From Melastoma dodecandrum (taxonomy: Eukaryota > Streptophyta > Magnoliopsida > Myrtales > Melastomataceae), in NCBI GenBank assembly GCA_029817715.1, contig JARUPY010000398.1:992001-1056000 (forward strand): a stretch of DNA of 64,000 bases. Direction: 5' to 3'. The notes beneath the pieces were generated by a model. The model did no database searches and was not told where the DNA came from. It worked only from the letters and a program-made list of their open reading frames with translations. Below, piece after piece: positions 16,685 to 24,549 of the stretch; positions within the stretch are counted from its first letter, which is position 1; each line of letters starts with the position of its first letter. The translations under genes and the position numbers were made by a program.

Positions 16685-17071
16685 ATGTCCGCTGCCGCCG
16701 AAGAGACGCTCGACGTCCCCAACGCGCCCGCCTGGACCCTGGACGCCTCGATCGACGAGGCGGACAAGACACGACTGCGGGATGAGATCGTTGCAGCGCT
16801 GAAGACGGTCTACGATCCGGAAATCCCCTGCGACATTTACGAGTTGGGGCTCATCTACAATGTCGATGTGCCGGACGGCCGCATCGTCGCCGTGCGGATG
16901 ACGCTGACGGCGCCCGGCTGCCCCGTTGCCGGCGATATCGTCCAGTCGGTCGAGGAAGCCGTGAGCGGCGTCGGCGGTGTCGCGGGTGCCGGCGTCGACC
17001 TCGTCTTCGATCCGCCGTGGGATCAGGGGCGCATGTCGGACGAGGCGCGGATCTCCCTCGACATGTTCTGA
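16685..17071 (+). CDS. sufT: SUF-associated DUF59 (MIP18/SufT-like) protein
   Basis: 128 residues. The DUF59 core is TVYDPEIPCDIYELGLIYNVDV followed by MTLTAPGCPVAGDI with its conserved Cys. Such proteins help mature Fe-S proteins and close many alphaproteobacterial suf operons. It is 25 bases after sufS and is the last gene of the operon; a convergent porin gene follows after 18 bases. No sufA lies next to it. Confidence 0.88.
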   Translation: MSAAAEETLDVPNAPAWTLDASIDEADKTRLRDEIVAALKTVYDPEIPCDIYELGLIYNVDVPDGRIVAVRMTLTAPGCPVAGDIVQSVEEAVSGVGGVAGAGVDLVFDPPWDQGRMSDEARISLDMF

Positions 17072-17089
17072 TCGCGCGCCGCGACGGAC

Positions 17090-18499
17090 CTAGTAGTGGA
17101 TCGTCGCACGCAGGCCGTAGACGGCCGCATTGTGGATGGGCTCGCCCGTGACCGCATTGCCGACCCCGTTCGCTCCGGGATGGAAGACGTACTGGAAATC
17201 GGGCTGCACGGTGAAGCCGGGCGTCACGACATATTGGTACGTCGCCTCGATCAGGGCCTGATAGTCGCGCACGAGCGGGAACGCGCCGGTGACGATATCG
17301 CCGTCGTGCACGTCCCGCGAAATATGGGCGTAGATGCCGGCGACGCCCATCGTGTCGTCCGGTCGGCCGGGGATCAGCCCTTTATACGAGATGCCGGCAT
17401 CGGTGTAGACGTCGATGAGGTTGCGGTCCGGCGGCGCATAGAAGATGCGACCGAACACGCTGGCGCCCTGATCGACGGTGCCCGGCTTGCGATACACCGT
17501 CTGGTCGATGATCGCATAGGCGGCATTGTTGCCGCCCTTCGTCGCGTTCGGGTCGAGGGGCGTGTCGTAGGCCGGGAACGGCTCGAAATGGTGGAGGTAG
17601 CCGAGCTTGATCGATCCCGGCAGCCCCTTGGCGTCCTTCTCCTGATTGTAGGCGTACTGCGCCTCACCGATGAGAAGCGGCGGATCCTGCAGCCGGAAGT
17701 TCACCCCGCCGGGATCGCGCTGCTGCGCGATCGGGCTCTGCCCCGGCAGCGCTGGCCCCGCGGGGTCGCCGTTGAAGACCGCGGCGAGGAACGTCCACTG
17801 GTCGTTCGGTTGATATTTGACGCGGATCCCCGGTGTGCCGAGCGGATAGGCGGGTCCGCCGTTCGGGAGGTCGTTGGCGAAGATCGCGGGGAACCCGTAG
17901 GACGAGTTGATGAAGAGCGTCGCCGTCTGGCTGATGGCGAATTCCGTGTCGGCCGCGAGCTGGCCGCCGCGCACGAGCAGCTCGCCGTCGAGAAACTTCT
18001 TTTCGAGCCAGAGCTCGTACAGATAAGCGCCCGGATAGGCCTCGATATAGCTCGTGGTGAAGAGGTCCTTTGGATTGTTGCCGGAGAGACCGCGCCCGTG
18101 CACGGCGTAGATCTCGCTGTGGAACGCGAGATCCTTAAGGCCCATCAGCTTCTCGAGGTCGACGTCCACGGTGACGTCGACGCGGCCCTCGTAGGTCGCA
18201 CCCTGTTTGTAGCCGCCGCTCGGATTGCCGAGCGTCTCGCCGATATACGTGAAGTTGTAGTCGATGCCCTTGGAGTCGAGGAAGGCGCGGATGCCGCCGG
18301 GATCGCCGAGCGGGCCGAGACTGCCCTGGATGCTCGGCGTCTGCGGAGATGCGGGGGCCGGATTGGCGGCCGTCTCGGGCGCGGCCACGGGATTGCGGAC
18401 CGGAGCGTCGCCCGGATTTTGTCCCGTGTCCTGCGCATACGAGGCCGGAACGCCTGCGAGCAGAATCGCGCAGGAAAAAGGAAGGAGAAACTTCGTCAT
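17090..18499 (-). CDS. OprB-type carbohydrate-selective porin
   Basis: 469 residues from ATG 18499, which gives a signal peptide (MTKFLLPFSCAILLAGVPASYAQ). A Pro/Ala linker is followed by FLDSKGIDYNFTYIGE and a repetitive beta-strand pattern with WTFLAAVFNGDPAG and a C-terminal aromatic residue (IHY), typical of OprB outer-membrane channels for sugar uptake. The end of an upstream same-strand frame overlaps its first 365 bases. Confidence 0.85.
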   Translation of the reverse strand: MTKFLLPFSCAILLAGVPASYAQDTGQNPGDAPVRNPVAAPETAANPAPASPQTPSIQGSLGPLGDPGGIRAFLDSKGIDYNFTYIGETLGNPSGGYKQGATYEGRVDVTVDVDLEKLMGLKDLAFHSEIYAVHGRGLSGNNPKDLFTTSYIEAYPGAYLYELWLEKKFLDGELLVRGGQLAADTEFAISQTATLFINSSYGFPAIFANDLPNGGPAYPLGTPGIRVKYQPNDQWTFLAAVFNGDPAGPALPGQSPIAQQRDPGGVNFRLQDPPLLIGEAQYAYNQEKDAKGLPGSIKLGYLHHFEPFPAYDTPLDPNATKGGNNAAYAIIDQTVYRKPGTVDQGASVFGRIFYAPPDRNLIDVYTDAGISYKGLIPGRPDDTMGVAGIYAHISRDVHDGDIVTGAFPLVRDYQALIEATYQYVVTPGFTVQPDFQYVFHPGANGVGNAVTGEPIHNAAVYGLRATIHY

Positions 18500-20678
18500 C
18501 GTCGATCTGTTGCGGCACGAACCATCGAAGGTCTGGGTAGCGAACGATGGCACGCAAATGCAAAGATTTCTTCACCATACCTGAACAGCTTCGACCAACT
18601 CCAATATACGCACGTCCGGATATACTTGACAGTTGCGCCTCGGCCGCAGTCGGTACGTTCTCGCCGATGTCGCCCCTCTCTGCGGCTCGCTCGAGACAGC
18701 GTTTGACGGCGAGCGGAAGGCTCGAGACGCATTCGTCGCTGCGCACCGCCTGGCACAACGTGTTCGCGCGCGCCTCGTCCTCCTCGCTCATCCAGAAGGC
18801 CGTGATGATCGGAACGCCGGGTGCCCGTTTCCGCAGGCGACGAACGGCGAAGCGCGCCTGCGCCGTGCTGAGGTCCGCATCGAGGAAGGAGAGGACGATG
18901 AGCTGGATCTGCGTCGTCGCGAAGCCGTCGTCCCGGTCCGACGTGAGCACGTCGGGCGCTTCGGCGCGCGCGCCGATGCCGCGGATCACCAGCAGGTCGG
19001 CGAGCATGCGCGCCGCCGCCTCGTCGAGCGGCGTGCGGCCGCCGACGCAGACGACCGCGCCTTCCGTACGCCATGCCATATCGATTTCGACATCCGGCAT
19101 TGTCATGTCCGGCGCGCGTGCCTCGCCGTCCGTTGCGCCCGCCTTCTCGTCGAGCGATGCAGGCGCGTCCTGCGTCTCGAAGCGCAACGGGAGAAGGTCG
19201 CGCTTTTCGTCGACGATGTGGTCGACGAGGTCGCGGAGCGTGTCGCGGATCGCGCTCTGACGCTTTTCTTCGAGAACACCGCGGCGCACGTCCGATTGCG
19301 CCATCAACAAGGCCGGCATCGCGACTTGATCGCAATAGTCGACGAGCGTGTGCTCGCGCAGGAAGATCTCCGCGTCGTCGACGATCTCGCTCGGGTCTCC
19401 GGCGAGCATCCGCTGGTAGAAGGTCTCGACCGGCGTCAGCGGCGGCGCATCGCCGAGCAGCACGTCGAGAAAGGCCAAACGATCGACGTGGCGGCCCATC
19501 ACCACGAGACAGACCGTCAGCGGCGTCGCCAGCACGAGCCCGACGGGTCCCCAGAGCCAGGTCCAGAACGTCGCCGAAACGACGACGGCGATCGGCGAAA
19601 TGCCGGTGTTGCGCCCGTAGACGAGCGGCTCGATGAGCTGGCCGACGATGAATTCGCTGACGGCGAAGAGAACCACCGTCTCGATCACCATCGTCCAGCC
19701 GGAACTCGCGACCGCGGCCATGGCGACGGGGAACAGCGCAGATCCAATCGACCCGATGTAGGGAATGAATCGCATGAACGTGACGACGATGCCCCATAGG
19801 ATCGCGCTGGGGACGCCGATGAGCGTCAGCGCCAGCGCGATGAAGATGCCGAAGCCCATGTTCATGAGCACCTGGGCGAGGAAGTAGCGGCTCAGACGGC
19901 GGGCCGCATCGTTCATGGCGAGCGTCGTCAGTTGCAGGTCGCCGGAGCCGACGAGCCGGATGAACCGGTTGCGCAGATCCTCCCGCTGCATGAGGATGAA
20001 GACGATGAAGATTGCGACGAACGCCGCCGTGACGATCGGCGAAGCGGCGACGCCGACGACCGTCTGCACGATCGTCAGCACGCCGGGAGGGGGCGGCACC
20101 ACCTCGACGCGCACCGGCCCGTTCGAGGTCGTTTGCGGAAGGAGTTGTGCGGTCTTGCCTTGGTCGCTCGGGCGCGGCTTCTCGCTGGCGGGAGCGGCAG
20201 GTGCGGGTGGCGCCGCAGCCTCGCCGCGGGGGCGTTCCGTCGCCGGCGCGAAGCGGCCGACGTCTTCGATGACCGTGTTGAGCTTGTTGAGGATCGGGTT
20301 CTGCGCGAAGAACGTCTGCACCGTCTCGATCTTGTGCGTCACGGTCAGCTGGTAGCGCGGCGCCTCGCTGGCGAGGTCGGAGATCTGGCGGGCCAGGATC
20401 GCGCCGATGCCGACCGCGATCGTGAAAGCGAGAAAGACCGCGAGGCCGACGGCAGGCGTCTTGCTGAGGCCGAGCTTGCGCAGCACCTTGATGACGGGCG
20501 CGAGAACGAAGCTGAGGAGGATGGCGATCGCGATCGGAACCAGGATCTCGCGGGCGAGATAGAGGATAGCGACCGCGAGCACGACGAACAGCGCCGTCGC
20601 GAGAGCGGCCAAGGTCTGCGCCTGATCCGGCGCTTCGCGCGGGCGGAGCGGGCGACGAGATGGAATGAGGTCGCTCAT
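18135..20678 (-). CDS. AI-2E family membrane protein with unusual open C-terminal extension
   Basis: The frame codes 847 residues from ATG 20678. Residues about 20-440 are a PerM/AI-2E transporter-like domain with about eight membrane segments and a variable insert rich in Pro/Ala. Residues 440-680 are cytosolic and include an alpha/beta domain (AVVCVGGRTPLDEAAARML, LIVLSFLD). The last about 165 codons run through the AT-rich gap and on into oprB in another frame. No stop occurs near the expected end, so a lost stop is likely and the true protein may be about 680 residues. Confidence 0.75.
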   Translation of the reverse strand: MSDLIPSRRPLRPREAPDQAQTLAALATALFVVLAVAILYLAREILVPIAIAILLSFVLAPVIKVLRKLGLSKTPAVGLAVFLAFTIAVGIGAILARQISDLASEAPRYQLTVTHKIETVQTFFAQNPILNKLNTVIEDVGRFAPATERPRGEAAAPPAPAAPASEKPRPSDQGKTAQLLPQTTSNGPVRVEVVPPPPGVLTIVQTVVGVAASPIVTAAFVAIFIVFILMQREDLRNRFIRLVGSGDLQLTTLAMNDAARRLSRYFLAQVLMNMGFGIFIALALTLIGVPSAILWGIVVTFMRFIPYIGSIGSALFPVAMAAVASSGWTMVIETVVLFAVSEFIVGQLIEPLVYGRNTGISPIAVVVSATFWTWLWGPVGLVLATPLTVCLVVMGRHVDRLAFLDVLLGDAPPLTPVETFYQRMLAGDPSEIVDDAEIFLREHTLVDYCDQVAMPALLMAQSDVRRGVLEEKRQSAIRDTLRDLVDHIVDEKRDLLPLRFETQDAPASLDEKAGATDGEARAPDMTMPDVEIDMAWRTEGAVVCVGGRTPLDEAAARMLADLLVIRGIGARAEAPDVLTSDRDDGFATTQIQLIVLSFLDADLSTAQARFAVRRLRKRAPGVPIITAFWMSEEDEARANTLCQAVRSDECVSSLPLAVKRCLERAAERGDIGENVPTAAEAQLSSISGRAYIGVGRSCSGMVKKSLHLRAIVRYPDLRWFVPQQIDDDEVSPSFFLRDSARRRSGLVCAGHGTKSGRRSGPQSRGRARDGRQSGPRISADAEHPGQSRPARRSRRHPRLPRLQGHRLQLHVYRRDARQSERRLQTGCDLRGPRRRHRGRRPREADGP

Positions 20679-20834
20679 GATCGTTGCCCCGCTCAGTTTC
20701 GCGAACGTAATCAACGGCGTCGAGCGCCAGTTCCCGAGCGCCGCCCGACATGCTTGACGGCCTCTGGGCTGACGCAACGGCAGGGATGGCCGTTGGCGCA
20801 ACGGATGCTATGAGCCGGCGTAGGTAGACCTAGA

Positions 20835-22298
20835 ATGAACAGCGCGACGACTGCCCGAACTTCCGCCGACCGCGAGGCGACGCATCGTCCGATGGACGAT
20901 CTCGCGGTGCTGCCGGTCTTCTTCGTCCTGCAAGGGCGGCGCGCCGTCCTCGCAGGGGCGAGCGAACGCGCCGTCTGGAAGGCGGAGTTGCTGCAGGCGG
21001 CGGGTGCGGAGGTCGACGTCTATGCCGCCGCCCCGTGCGAGGCGATGCGAAGCCTCGTCCAGCGCTGCCCGCGGTTGCGGTTGCACGAGCGTGCATTTCT
21101 CCCAAGCGACCTCCAGGGCGCCGCCATCGCGCTCGTCGACACCGAGGATGCGGTCGAAGCCGCCGGCTTCCGTGCCGCTGCGCAAGACGCGGGCGTCCCG
21201 ATGAACGCGATCGACAATCCGGGCTTCTGCGACTTTCAGTTCGGCGCCATCGTCGATCGCTCGCCGCTCGTCATCGGCATCTCGACGCATGGTGCGGCTC
21301 CGGTCTTCGGGCAGGCGATCCGTGCCCGGCTGGAAGCTGCGCTGCCGCGCCGCCTCAAGCTCTGGGCAGAGGCCGCGCGCAACTGGCGCCCGCGGCTCGC
21401 ACCCCTCCATCTGCCGTTCCACGCGCGCCGCCGCTTCTGGGAGGGCTTCGCCGATCTCGCGCTCGCGCCGGAGGATCGCCCGCCGTCGGAGGCGGACTTC
21501 GAGCGGCTGCTGGAGAGGGTCGCGGCGCCGGCCCCGCGAACCGGCAGGGTCACGCTCGTCGGCGCCGGGCCGGGCGATCCCGACCTCCTGACGTTGAAGG
21601 CGGTGCGCGCGCTGCAGGGCGCGGACGTCGTGCTCTACGACAAGCTCGTCGCGCCCGAGATCGTCGATATGGCGCGCCGTGAGGCGCAGAAGATCGACGT
21701 CGGCAAACGGGGCTATCTGCCCTCGTGCAAGCAAGATCAGATCACCGCTCAGATGATCGCGCTCGCCAAGGCGGGCAAGCACGTCGTGCGCCTCAAAGGC
21801 GGCGATCCGATGATCTTCGGGCGCGCCAACGAAGAGATCGAGGGCGTGCAGGCCGCCGGCATTCCGCTCAGCGTGGTGCCCGGCATCACCGCCGCGCTGG
21901 GCGCGGCCGCCTCGCTCGCGACATCGCTCACCGAACGCACGGTGGCGCGGCGACTGCAATTCATCACGGCGCACGCGCAGGACGGACGGTTGCCCGAAGA
22001 CATCGACTGGCGCGCGCTGAGCGATCGGCACGCCGCCACCGTCGTCTACATGGGTGTGCGCACCATGGACGCCCTCGTCGCGAAGCTGATGGCGAACGGC
22101 ATGGCACCCGAGACGCCCGCGATCCTCGTCGAGAAGGCGACGCATGCCGACGAGCGGCAGATCCGCGGAACGATCGCGGAGATGCCCGAGCGCACGCGTG
22201 TCGCCGCGCCGAAGGGCCCGTGTCTTCTGCTCATCGGGCTCGTCTTCGGCCTGCGCGCCGCGCAGACCGCGCAGGTGCCGGAGTTCGCCGAGACCTGA
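20835..22298 (+). CDS. cysG: Siroheme synthase CysG
   Basis: 487 residues with two parts. The N-terminal domain (VFFVLQGRRAVLAGAS, then IDNPGFCDFQFGAIVDRS and GISTHGAAPVFGQAIR) is precorrin-2 dehydrogenase/ferrochelatase. From about residue 236, GRVTLVGAGPGDPDLLTLK, VVLYDKLV, VRLKGGDPMIFGR and VVPGITAALG form the uroporphyrinogen-III methyltransferase. Together they make siroheme for sulfite/nitrite reductase. No reductase genes adjoin it. Confidence 0.94.
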   Translation: MNSATTARTSADREATHRPMDDLAVLPVFFVLQGRRAVLAGASERAVWKAELLQAAGAEVDVYAAAPCEAMRSLVQRCPRLRLHERAFLPSDLQGAAIALVDTEDAVEAAGFRAAAQDAGVPMNAIDNPGFCDFQFGAIVDRSPLVIGISTHGAAPVFGQAIRARLEAALPRRLKLWAEAARNWRPRLAPLHLPFHARRRFWEGFADLALAPEDRPPSEADFERLLERVAAPAPRTGRVTLVGAGPGDPDLLTLKAVRALQGADVVLYDKLVAPEIVDMARREAQKIDVGKRGYLPSCKQDQITAQMIALAKAGKHVVRLKGGDPMIFGRANEEIEGVQAAGIPLSVVPGITAALGAAASLATSLTERTVARRLQFITAHAQDGRLPEDIDWRALSDRHAATVVYMGVRTMDALVAKLMANGMAPETPAILVEKATHADERQIRGTIAEMPERTRVAAPKGPCLLLIGLVFGLRAAQTAQVPEFAET

Positions 22299-22305
22299 GA
22301 CCCGC

Positions 22306-23230
22306 TCAGGCCGCGAGCGCCGGCTCCGGCTGGCGCATATGGCGAAGCGCGTCGCGCACGACATGCGCATCGGCACCGGGCTTCACGCCTTCCGTCGCCA
22401 GATGTCGGCGCCACGCGCGCGCGCCGGGCAAACCGTTGAAGAGGCCGAGCAGGTGGCGCGTCATGGCGTGAAGGGGTACGCCCTCCTTCAGCCGCGCCTC
22501 GATGTAGGGCATGAAGCGTTCGATCGCCTCCCAGCGCGACAGGTCGGCTCCGTATCCGAAGAGGCGTCGGTCGACTTCGAGGAGCAGCGCCGGGTCGCCG
22601 TAGGCGGCACGCCCGATCATCACGCCGTCGACGTGGGGCAGCACATCCTCGATCCTGGCCCAGGACGAGAGGCCGCCGTTGAGGGCGATCGGCATGTCCG
22701 GCAGCCGGCGCTTCAGCGCATACACGAGCGGATAGTCGAGCGGCGGGACATCCCGGTTCTCGCGCGGCGAGAGGCCCTGCAGCCAAGCTTTGCGGGCATG
22801 GACGAAGAGCGCGTCGCCGCCCGCGGCGAGCACTGCATCCGCCATCGCGTTCAAGGCCGCGTGCGGATCCTGCTCGTCGACGCCGATGCGGCACTTCACG
22901 GTGACGGGGACACTCACCGCGCCTTTCATGGCCGCGACGCAGTCGGCGACGAGCTCGGGCCGGCGCATGAGGCAGGCGCCGAAGGCTCCGTTCTGCACAC
23001 GGTCGGACGGACAGCCGACGTTGAGGTTGATCTCGTCGTAGCCCAGGTCCGCGCAGATGCGCGCACAGGTAGCGAGGTCGCGAGGGTCGCTGCCGCCGAG
23101 CTGCACGGCAACGGGATGCTCGAGCGTATCGAAGCCGAGCAGACGGTCGCGCTGACCGAAGAGCACCGCACCCGTCGTCACCATCTCCGTGTAGAGGCGG
23201 GCGTGGCGCGACAGAGTGCGGTGGAACGCT

Positions 23231-23262
<32 letters not shown>

Positions 23263-23334
23263 GGCGACGCTGAAGCGAAAGCGCGCGTCATGGCGTGTCG
23301 AAAGGCTTTCTCCGCCGGGGCGCAACTCAGTCAT
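22306..23334 (-). CDS. dusA: tRNA-dihydrouridine synthase A
   Basis: 342 residues. Flavin TIM-barrel signatures are SVAPMMDWTDRHCR, the catalytic Cys in LNVGCPSDRVQNGAFGACLM, VHARKAWLQGLSP and LNGGLSSW. It reduces uridines 20/20a of tRNA. The DusA-specific length and motifs separate it from DusB. Its ATG overlaps the higA stop (TGATG), so the toxin-antitoxin pair and dusA are probably one transcript. Confidence 0.94.
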
Positions 23335-23654
23335 CAGGAGCGCGCGCTTCTGCCCGTGTGCACGGACGCCCGCTCCGAGAGCGTGGTTGCACCCTCGCGT
23401 TCCGCCTGGATCGCAAGCGCACGCGAAAGGTCATACGCCTGCTGAAGGTTCAGCCATAGTTCCGGTGTCGTCCCGAACCGCCGCGCCAGCTTGATTGCCG
23501 TGTCGGCTGTCACGGCGCGCGAGCCGTTCAAGATCGCCGTGACGCGATTTGGCGGCACGCCGAGATCGGCGGCCACCGCGCGGGCGCTCAGCCCCAAGGG
23601 GGCCATGAACTCTTCCTTCAAGATCTCGCCCGGGTGCGTCGCGATGCGAATCAT
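23334..23654 (-). CDS. higA: HigA-type antitoxin (XRE helix-turn-helix)
   Basis: 106 residues. HPGEILKEEFMAPLGLSARAVAADLGVPPNRVTAILNG is the HigA/VapI-like helix-turn-helix, followed by the family stretch FGTTPELWLNLQQAYDL. It should bind and neutralise the HigB-like protein coded 12 bases upstream and repress the shared promoter. The C-terminal tail is Ser/Arg-rich and runs into dusA. Confidence 0.9.
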   Translation of the reverse strand: MIRIATHPGEILKEEFMAPLGLSARAVAADLGVPPNRVTAILNGSRAVTADTAIKLARRFGTTPELWLNLQQAYDLSRALAIQAEREGATTLSERASVHTGRSARS

Positions 23655-23666
23655 GACCTCTTCATC

Positions 23667-23951
23667 TCAATGGTAATCCACCACTTCGACCTCAGTGGGG
23701 CCGACCTCGGACCATATGAAGCACAGCCGCCATTGGTCGTTGACCCGGACGCTGTGCTGTCCCTTTCGATCGCCCCGCAAAGCCTCCAGGCGGTTACCGG
23801 GCGGGCTGGCCAAGTCGTCCAGCACCTTCGCAGCCTGCAGGAGGTCGAGCTTCCTCGCCACGACCTTCGCGGCCTTCTGCCAGCGGGCCTTCGAACAAGA
23901 GCCGGACCGGAAGAAGCGTTCGGTGACAGGGTCTTTGAAGCTCAGGATCAT
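23667..23951 (-). CDS. higB: HigB-type toxin (RelE superfamily mRNA interferase)
   Basis: 94 residues. The RelE/HigB fold is seen in FKDPVTERFF at the N-terminus, LEALRGDRKGQHSVRVNDQWRLCF in the middle and EVEVVDYH at the end. The family cleaves ribosome-bound mRNA. It precedes its antitoxin, the usual hig order, separated by 12 bases. The frame looks intact. Confidence 0.88.
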   Translation of the reverse strand: MILSFKDPVTERFFRSGSCSKARWQKAAKVVARKLDLLQAAKVLDDLASPPGNRLEALRGDRKGQHSVRVNDQWRLCFIWSEVGPTEVEVVDYH

Positions 23952-24023
23952 CGCCGGCAGACGTTACGTATCGCATAACGGGCGCTGTGGCAACGTGCGT
24001 GGAGCGCCGACGAAGTTGCCGCG

Positions 24024-24488
24024 TCAGGGATCGTGCGGGCGATACGTCTGGAGCGTCAGGGCGAGCGCTTCCGTGAAGCGGTCCGTCAGGCGCCGGGCCA
24101 CGGCGGTGAGGGCGATGGTGCCCAAGGCGGCGAGAGGGCCTTCGGCCTCTGCCTCGACAACGTAGTCCAGGCGGCAGCCGCCGCCGACCTCGGTGAGCCG
24201 AATACGCGTCAGGCCAGTGGCCGCGCCGATCATCCGCGCGCCGCCATGCCCGCGCAGGCTGTAGACATCCGGCGGGTCGCTCTCGACGATCTCGACCGTC
24301 CCCTCGATCGGCACGCGCAGAGGGCCGAGTTGCACGACGACGCTCGTCCGGAAATGCGTCGCCGACATCCGCTCGAGGCTTTCGCAGGCCGGGATGCAGC
24401 GGCGCAGGCACGAGATGTCGTTGAGCGCCGCCCAGACGTCGTCCCGCGGGCGGTCCAGCCGGCGCGAGCCGGTCATTGTCACGGTCAT
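24024..24488 (-). CDS. CoxG/SRPBCC family protein
   Basis: 154 residues. GSRRLDRPRDDVWAALNDISCLRRCIPACESLE and the C-terminal LTDRFTEALA fit the CoxG group of the START/SRPBCC fold, small lipid- or metal-cofactor-associated proteins found near molybdenum hydroxylases such as CO dehydrogenase. Here no cox genes are near; the paoABC-like genes are 15 kb away. The role is unknown. Confidence 0.8.
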   Translation of the reverse strand: MTVTMTGSRRLDRPRDDVWAALNDISCLRRCIPACESLERMSATHFRTSVVVQLGPLRVPIEGTVEIVESDPPDVYSLRGHGGARMIGAATGLTRIRLTEVGGGCRLDYVVEAEAEGPLAALGTIALTAVARRLTDRFTEALALTLQTYRPHDP

Positions 24489-24549
24489 CCCGGCGCTCCG
24501 AGCCCCTGCACGCAGAAGCTAGCGCAACCCTGCGTCGGGTAGAACCCGC

